A stretch of 64,000 bases of DNA from Sipunculus nudus. Its lineage: Eukaryota > Annelida > Sipuncula > Golfingiida > Sipunculidae. The stretch covers positions 52,984,079 to 53,048,078 of the forward strand of contig CM049309.1 in the NCBI GenBank assembly GCA_026874595.1, read 5' to 3'. Positions 61,001-64,000 of this stretch are shown here, piece by piece (positions within the stretch are counted from its first letter, which is position 1; the number at the start of each line of letters is the position of its first letter). Under the pieces are notes generated by a model. The model had not been told where the DNA came from and did not search any database. It saw only the letters and a list, made by a program, of their open reading frames with translations. Both the position numbers and the translations under genes were made by a program.

Positions 61001-64000
61001 CCCGGATGCTGGATTCGCTCTTCCGACACCTGGCGCGTGTCCTGGAATGTCCCACGCGGCTGCAGGATCAGGTCAGGTTTGGCACACAGCTTGGCGTTAA
61101 ACAGCTTGGGACGAGTGACATTCCTTTAGCTAAACGCCTGTACCGTCTTGTCGACATAGTTGCCGCGAGGACGGGAACCCGAACCACGTACAGGCAGGAA
61201 CTGGAAGCCGGCCATGTCGTCATCAGCGGAATAGAAAGTGCCGGGAATGCAATTAGCCACATGATCACCGATCGACTAAAGCAAAGTGTCGAGAACCTGT
61301 ATCCACAAACGCCAGCTTGGACATCTGTGACGGCTAACCTCGACCGCCTTCACAACATGATGGAAATGCACGACATGGAGCACACCAAGCGCAGTTGTAT
61401 GGCAGATATGTTCGAAACGAAACTCAAATATGTGGAAACAGCTGCACAGGAAGCTACCACAAACGTGGACAACAGTTTTCAAAGCGTTAGTTATGCATTG
61501 TACAGTTTACGACATATACAAAATGAACTGAACATGTTGAAACAAGAAATAGCCAAGGAGCCAGATAGCGTAAACAAGCAGGAACGGGTGGGCAAGGCGG
61601 AAAAGATGTTGAAACAACGCTACATTTCACACCTGCGTAAGCAGCTAGAGGGGGTGATAAAGGATATACTGAAAGATGCCATACAGGAAATGCAGGACAT
61701 CCTGGTGAATTACCACTTGACAGACGAGCACGTACACTACCAATGCATAGCGCACCGTACATGTAATGTACGCGAACTACTGAACCGATGCTACCAACTG
61801 CTCCAGGAGAATGCTCACTGGGGCGGCACGGATGGGATGTTTACAACAGGTGGTACAGGTAACAACGTCATGACACTTCTGAAGCAGCTGAAGCCTGACG
61901 ATGTAAAATGGTTCGACGGTCTGGTGGGACTTCTGAACAAATCAGTTGATGCCACATTAGGCAGTACCAAAAACCTCGCGCAGTCCATTCGCAGGTGGGC
62001 GTTCGAACAGGGTGAAAAGATACTACGTTCTGAAATACCAGCTGACAGCAGGTTGGACCCGACTGAAGATGTGCCCGACTTGCGCGAATGGCTAGATAAA
62101 GCTGCTCGCATGGGTGAGCGCGTACAGTCTTCGCTCTCCACCGTTTCCTGGATCCTGCAGTCGCAGGAATACCAGTACGTGTACGATCTTGTGGCAGGAA
62201 CCCTCACAGCATTTCAAACGTTAGCGTTGCAAATCACTGGATCCAGCTATCAAACGGCCCTTAAGTACGCGGATAATTTTAAACAGAGTGTGCATGCTAT
62301 TGTAGACCGAATCCGGAACGACATATCAAGCGGGCACCAGTTGATCGTTGCAGAAACGGCTTTATTCCATGGGCAGCCCTGTGACGATGTGACAGTGGCG
62401 GGAAAAGGTATTTCCGTTAACCTGCATAACATCATACGACATACAGGTGAACTACAGGACATCTTACAGGACGCTATGACCATAATATACAGTTTCCGAT
62501 ACGCTCATACGTGGCTCATTCAAACTGTGTATCCTTCGTGGAATAGGACACAGTCTGCCATTCAGGATTCCCTGCAACGTCTGCAAAATGAAGTAAGCAC
62601 CTATATACCCCAATATATACTCGACGCATGGATCAAGCAGCTGGACGATAAAAGCAGCCAGTTGTTCTTGGATTGGTTGCAGGCAAAGATATATACAGAA
62701 ACGCAAGTGTCAACTCACCTGCATACCTGTTATGGCACGAGGAATTTCATGCACGAATCAGCAAACACACAACAACAAATTATACAACTGACAAAACGAG
62801 CTGTTGACAAAGAACATGATCGGCGGACCACGCTGATAGAAAACAACGTGTCAGCATGCAAAGAATTCCTGCAACGTAAAGTAAATGAGCAAAACAGGAA
62901 TCCGGATACTGACGATTTGCGTAATGGCATAAAGACGCTTATCGATAAATGTATCCGAACAGTTGAAAGACACTGTGAACATGGCAAGTTGATCATACAA
63001 TGCATTTTAACATCCTGTAAGTGGTACGAACACATATGCAACAGGTATATGGACGACACTCGTGCGCTAATGGGGAAGAAGTACACAGAGGAAATGTCGC
63101 ATTCTCAAACAGACAACATGCGCAGCGTACCAGACATCATGTCTTGTGTCGTAGAACAGTTAGCTGCGGATATAGAGGAAGATGTCACGCAGCGAATGTT
63201 GATACTCGCCGACAAACTACATCTCGACCTCATCTCCTTACATACTGAACAGATGACGTATCACGCGAACGCGTTATCGGTGCATCACACTCTCGGATGT
63301 TTAGCAAGCCTTATGGTCTTCAGTCTGTTTGACATGCAGCAGCAACAGCTGCACGACTATACACACGTAGAGGGGCGTCTCACCGAATGTAGACGTTCTG
63401 TTCAACAAGCTGTGCAGATGTCAGTGGCAATTATGGAATATACGGAACAAAACCTGCGCAACCTTTTACAACATGATTCCATCCCCTTCGGAACTGTAGG
63501 TTCGTATAAGGCGGATGTGCAAAACAAAAGGGAAGAACTATCCCGTATGATGATGGAAGCGGAAGATGCTTTCAGCAGGTTGCAACACACATGGCCATCA
63601 ACCACAGAAATTCGTATCAACATAACCGAAAACGTCAGTCTGCAAGTGTTAAACGAGGTATATAACACGTGTAAAACGAGGATCGATGCATACCAAGCGT
63701 TTTTGGAATTGATACAAAGGGCGACGCATCTTGACACACCAGACGAAAGACGAGAGTGTGAAGAATCGTGGTGGTGTGACGGTATGGTCGTCAGAGAACG
63801 TTTGATGACCGCGTTTGTTCGGCACGTGTCACATGACGAAACAGACGACAAAGAAAACCTGAAACGCGTGCGCGTCTGGCTGGATAACATCCCTAAGGTG
63901 TACAAATGTACGCTTTCCCAAAAGGATGTCAGGCAGTTGCACCAAGAAAAAACACATAACATTTATAAAAAGAGCCAGAAAGAGAACAATTTGGGTTCTT
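52003..64000 (+). CDS. Giant large-tegument-type protein, at least 3999 aa, runs off the window
   Basis: ATG 52003 is the first ATG after an in-frame stop at 51898. I read the codons through most of the region and spot-checked the rest and found no stop. Residues ~25-130 look like an OTU fold, but S36 replaces the catalytic Cys (DGNSFF) and G122 stands where the His is expected (GGYDVL). Residues ~150-1250 are mostly disordered, with an acidic tract, an Ala/Glu coil near 410-460 and a basic patch near 830-940. Residues ~1261-1440 match the herpesvirus tegument deubiquitinase: Q1268, C1283 (KQCVPNC) and D1407-x-H1409. From ~1650 onward the chain is almost wholly long charged helices. The family binds capsids and removes ubiquitin; the C terminus lies outside the window. 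Confidence 0.88.
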   Translation, partial: MARQTADPTPMSRTEWDEQLQKTGWTRKNVIRDGNSFFRAVAILMNGMHEGQHGRLRQVVRDHTGNNELQEGVEPGNDAVRAISHKYDCHVNVLRTTGDIRLLTSLARSRKPSITLVHTEGGYDVLIPTSEQAKVQPQSGSPPRAIDMYADEASSLLEDLDKEWARIMHRMQTSASTRQERSGGLDERPITGPLREEQHRRHLPSISANAAGGSADQMCTDEHVTAGGESGEAMSTEETADKTEIRKRRMTSTASRTNAPSRPQSGSVTDDQPVSGSKSKRKKCTKPKTPAQAPQMDTTTTSETQTHSDPAPETRDATTQEAVQKGPEPDPQVLFNEVKNMHAELQPAWSPIKSIRAVSPPAMSQINDETDRNVDDDNAAQQLLGQLTMLGAQIPASSSNQDETDFDMMTGEMSLAATELARLQVAEAETERAIREAAQATAERAKLEAAIAAAEIELRQSEAGVQQVADGVYQQGGTGQPNRVPGDTADDTRELTLPTETADHIGHQNVYCAEQCEGGIDLNDILSELFGDGQSNDQGVQTQPADQGASGSVHYQHPFTEDTTFSLPSFDGEDDRKQQDDPVRKTPSDTSNVSSSTGVNTQQRLVTGSSIGQEARGEEGQLSKSDTDETESAVATIIAALEHDERHEEKKVKGDTVNGFVPCPATADGGGTSHHIEQHETDEQESIQEGKAHSTDTTVTQDPPFHSDTAQGTPMRQGQEDILQMAMNQCDIFSASDICPDNVPTAPSVTDLGENAGAQHVAPSVSAVPGDTADKDIPSEHPQHVGENEAPEQDANQHLRTVGETATPVAHTGGAEAARRIADGSPDTGACKKETRGRKGHKSVLKPSNQHSTADKQKEALRKTARRLKRNSVRLSTKILQPRVIHPTPVPDFPKRRPRRQLRVAHVDHPYSKPPGSEDEQKCIRKKRQGQRRRASSAQNDRPCQLSSRPADDTVTTPSGSEKAGERPTAEDTAGHAKNAEQTTHEENTSGARGESVQMDTTACEQRETSAEECGEMEGDDSAPSMSGDYPTRVLLCDTFEDIKTREYFQLDKGGMYSVDMTLCRPQTPNPSADHASLLAPRVRDSHTVTGAPFMQTEETQDGQEQDDASSVSLTERIQNMPATFEQSMDDSDASDDTLEQHMDESSECEGNVPISVTTMDESDGTVEDEGGVNDARRVPVNTQGKTVASRGDRPCDTETANEGRGSDKQRDMPRSDRPDETRSSSGGPPRHASQKDTTGKDASNTDACYIPPGHPVITKCVTGSFHQGDHQHFLSFSVGKQCVPNCAVALIRCSIEDPETWTTSTLDDILDAGDQLYYSIKGYPVEDAGYVCLDELLETIDCFSRSFSVVSYMYRSDLINRNDFRNTYRTLRMALCDDKGYLSSILILQDCAIAVMQKGSKYYVFDSHSRDMRGKVTPTGTSVLLGFDILAEAIKHITNLAYTLKVNGYESRLYSITENRVDAPVREQTDPVAPVHSTPRADTPVDTQQSDRVDETREEDVASACNTGADEKMEEQDVAASEQHSGQSGAEEMEDVQGDITREETTEGDVATRPAQEQPDDGAGQPNPASACNTGAEADMEEQDVAAYEQHSGPSETEEMEDVQGDITRDEQTPPRSGEGDPGVDDLNTSTRKKLHIKSQPGKASNNRGRPSKGVTHGKMDEHAASLVKRYEEAVKVYNERRDTLAHFCAICTSKVVGNIEEVEEMKQKLTMLKTKALRARTNIPSLQGVDIPLIVKKKVERKHKINIMPNTAKATKALDKAETEAAKREKKENDQTIADMRAGLLNELRDPSVTYDDVKRNESKYQHVLPITPAEEKDAKSTVEAWMTNMADYIEYALIHIEKKAEESPSMLAEPPRGVPGIFWLHKETDTQVATGRALLEMYRVLRASAVDHNKTLIDMVDQLKAWLENASLQCVHDKIRACLETWYELDASVLDERVDAMLGQIMPQLRLMRLRIRSGTSGDDEKSLRRMKIKITCMQDDLRELLRSVYESAAQYRATSKKNGQWHNTLTETEKKLQRELKQIEQDIAAVSARVVSLPQLRKSHRRRMNVPLTPLTETEPIEGPPSAPETASVRENPSDEVNNDRHENDPLTRDEARRILTEKNTPMQVRIATIAQRCPEVKKWNTRVSKAKDDYASHKRHLEEIIKRCMGTECSSCTEAASFIQTIDELEGDGQSLRRTTKNVLMKDHGIPAEIWDELRVIAEVYAIPDLPDTEKVRTKLRAQLEKLSKQEKDAERKQLLQLVKSGQLEYARARNVVQSLLPLQKDDVSFGKQAVEVWVNNVVKDVEIALSDYEQSCPPGCDAPPEKLPCYICLLEKPDSTGAELQELLGVCKDVYNASHNDSREDKLNRLIAWARQPGTKPILKGLRCCFKNVWNAESEELEKQINEHVSRVDEMFRNVDASYTSDECNRKNVTLLEEHIEKVSQVKKSLSWCEDKAAAWLQKLGGNQDQPFDVKGCRSDGLKKILQLLNAKNDKANALIGKLQGWKTAEHVQAQTASSPGQSSTVRGTGDDELIARTHAAQTAAAETAAAETAWLKEVLVATEQYNTSTEKTRAWIQACKTFQFENTRDIDMYKKELDQQVGVLDIHNSTLDKLRRGNCVVDGTLVASKDTTFWGNKEKEQIRFKKTEPITRTQIEEAKRVMQTKRKELEAKEKRQRREEIVRDLTASGTLTDVTSNLAQYMDTIYPLTKEEVTDLCLHCSHWTDRLTEDVERLAHAYTSGLDDGASQDAPRCIADEVPAVFGLLEHMCSDNSDKKQQYQRKRKEAETLLEIYQNLRAEQCARDTDNASRIQFLTERAWRETTPKRTSNVLLHCIIQVINEWTDQTVRDCTETVRGSASAIQASSEDIESFSKDGMHHLITTWDKTGLDQANNQLRDSQKRLNDTLNALTAAKAAAGTHWNKGDGCFAKKLNAADKSINAAIHQIQLLNVRAEHLRQKNDMDNKHTGSEHGEPADHVTEAYNKLLTTGLSEKANLPDTILQHVNRCGPTNEVTRMLDSLFRHLARVLECPTRLQDQVRFGTQLGVKQLGTSDIPLAKRLYRLVDIVAARTGTRTTYRQELEAGHVVISGIESAGNAISHMITDRLKQSVENLYPQTPAWTSVTANLDRLHNMMEMHDMEHTKRSCMADMFETKLKYVETAAQEATTNVDNSFQSVSYALYSLRHIQNELNMLKQEIAKEPDSVNKQERVGKAEKMLKQRYISHLRKQLEGVIKDILKDAIQEMQDILVNYHLTDEHVHYQCIAHRTCNVRELLNRCYQLLQENAHWGGTDGMFTTGGTGNNVMTLLKQLKPDDVKWFDGLVGLLNKSVDATLGSTKNLAQSIRRWAFEQGEKILRSEIPADSRLDPTEDVPDLREWLDKAARMGERVQSSLSTVSWILQSQEYQYVYDLVAGTLTAFQTLALQITGSSYQTALKYADNFKQSVHAIVDRIRNDISSGHQLIVAETALFHGQPCDDVTVAGKGISVNLHNIIRHTGELQDILQDAMTIIYSFRYAHTWLIQTVYPSWNRTQSAIQDSLQRLQNEVSTYIPQYILDAWIKQLDDKSSQLFLDWLQAKIYTETQVSTHLHTCYGTRNFMHESANTQQQIIQLTKRAVDKEHDRRTTLIENNVSACKEFLQRKVNEQNRNPDTDDLRNGIKTLIDKCIRTVERHCEHGKLIIQCILTSCKWYEHICNRYMDDTRALMGKKYTEEMSHSQTDNMRSVPDIMSCVVEQLAADIEEDVTQRMLILADKLHLDLISLHTEQMTYHANALSVHHTLGCLASLMVFSLFDMQQQQLHDYTHVEGRLTECRRSVQQAVQMSVAIMEYTEQNLRNLLQHDSIPFGTVGSYKADVQNKREELSRMMMEAEDAFSRLQHTWPSTTEIRINITENVSLQVLNEVYNTCKTRIDAYQAFLELIQRATHLDTPDERRECEESWWCDGMVVRERLMTAFVRHVSHDETDDKENLKRVRVWLDNIPKVYKCTLSQKDVRQLHQEKTHNIYKKSQKENNLGS
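56509..56846 (+). repeat. 201-bp tandem repeat in the giant ORF, about 1.7 copies
   Basis: The block starting at 56509 recurs from 56710; similarity is strong for about 130 bp of each copy. It encodes an acidic segment (KMEEQDVAA / MEDVQGDITR motifs) directly after the deubiquitinase domain and keeps the frame. Confidence 0.85.

Overview
The window reads as a large double-stranded DNA herpesvirus genome, most likely of the malacoherpesvirus type (the group infecting oysters, abalone and other aquatic invertebrates) or an integrated relative. The basis is a set of herpesvirus core functions in one stretch: a split terminase ATPase/nuclease, a class III fusion glycoprotein (gB-like), a major-capsid-sized protein next to a protease-scaffold gene, a UL5-type helicase, and the start of a giant tegument protein with a herpesvirus-type deubiquitinase domain. 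Three inhibitor-of-apoptosis (BIR/RING) genes also point to the invertebrate herpesvirus lineage. No DNA polymerase was recognised here. I cannot tell from this window whether the sequence is an exogenous virus or an endogenous copy, but the reading frames are intact.

Layout. 1-8.1 kb: two large unknown genes (770 and 1230 aa), a membrane protein and a small ORF. 8.1-16.4 kb: the terminase gene on the minus strand. Its exons lie 5.8 kb apart, and the intron encloses five other genes, one with a UL92-like Cys/His pattern. 17.0-21.6 kb: three IAP genes, the middle one apparently spliced (BIR-BIR-UBA-RING). 21.8-29.4 kb: four tightly packed plus-strand genes of unknown function. 29.6-37.4 kb: gB-like gene, an acidic protein and the MCP candidate on the minus strand. 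37.7-44.8 kb: an unknown gene, protease-scaffold and helicase on the plus strand.

44.8-50.4 kb is a 5.6 kb non-protein region. It holds three eukaryotic-type tRNA genes and a large inverted repeat (about 46.66-49.91 kb). The two arms carry tandem arrays of a 105-106 bp unit that is itself rich in palindromes, and they face each other across a GC-rich hairpin near 48,074. A 171-bp cassette containing a tRNA-Asn-like gene occurs twice; the copy inside the right arm is flanked by 38-bp direct repeats. This is the most unusual non-coding part of the window and a candidate replication-origin or recombination region.

50.4-64.0 kb: an unknown minus-strand gene diverges, across a 54-bp gap, from one enormous plus-strand ORF that stays open to the window end (at least 3,999 codons). 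That ORF has an N-terminal OTU-like domain whose catalytic Cys and His both look replaced, a disordered acidic/basic middle, a herpesvirus tegument-type Cys protease domain with its catalytic residues present, and a very long helical tail.

Together the genes cover capsid building and maturation (MCP candidate, protease-scaffold), genome packaging (terminase), replication (helicase), entry (gB-like), tegument/ubiquitin control (giant ORF) and control of host cell death (IAPs). Starts were placed at the first in-frame ATG; several longer ORFs begin only at GTG or TTG and were trimmed.
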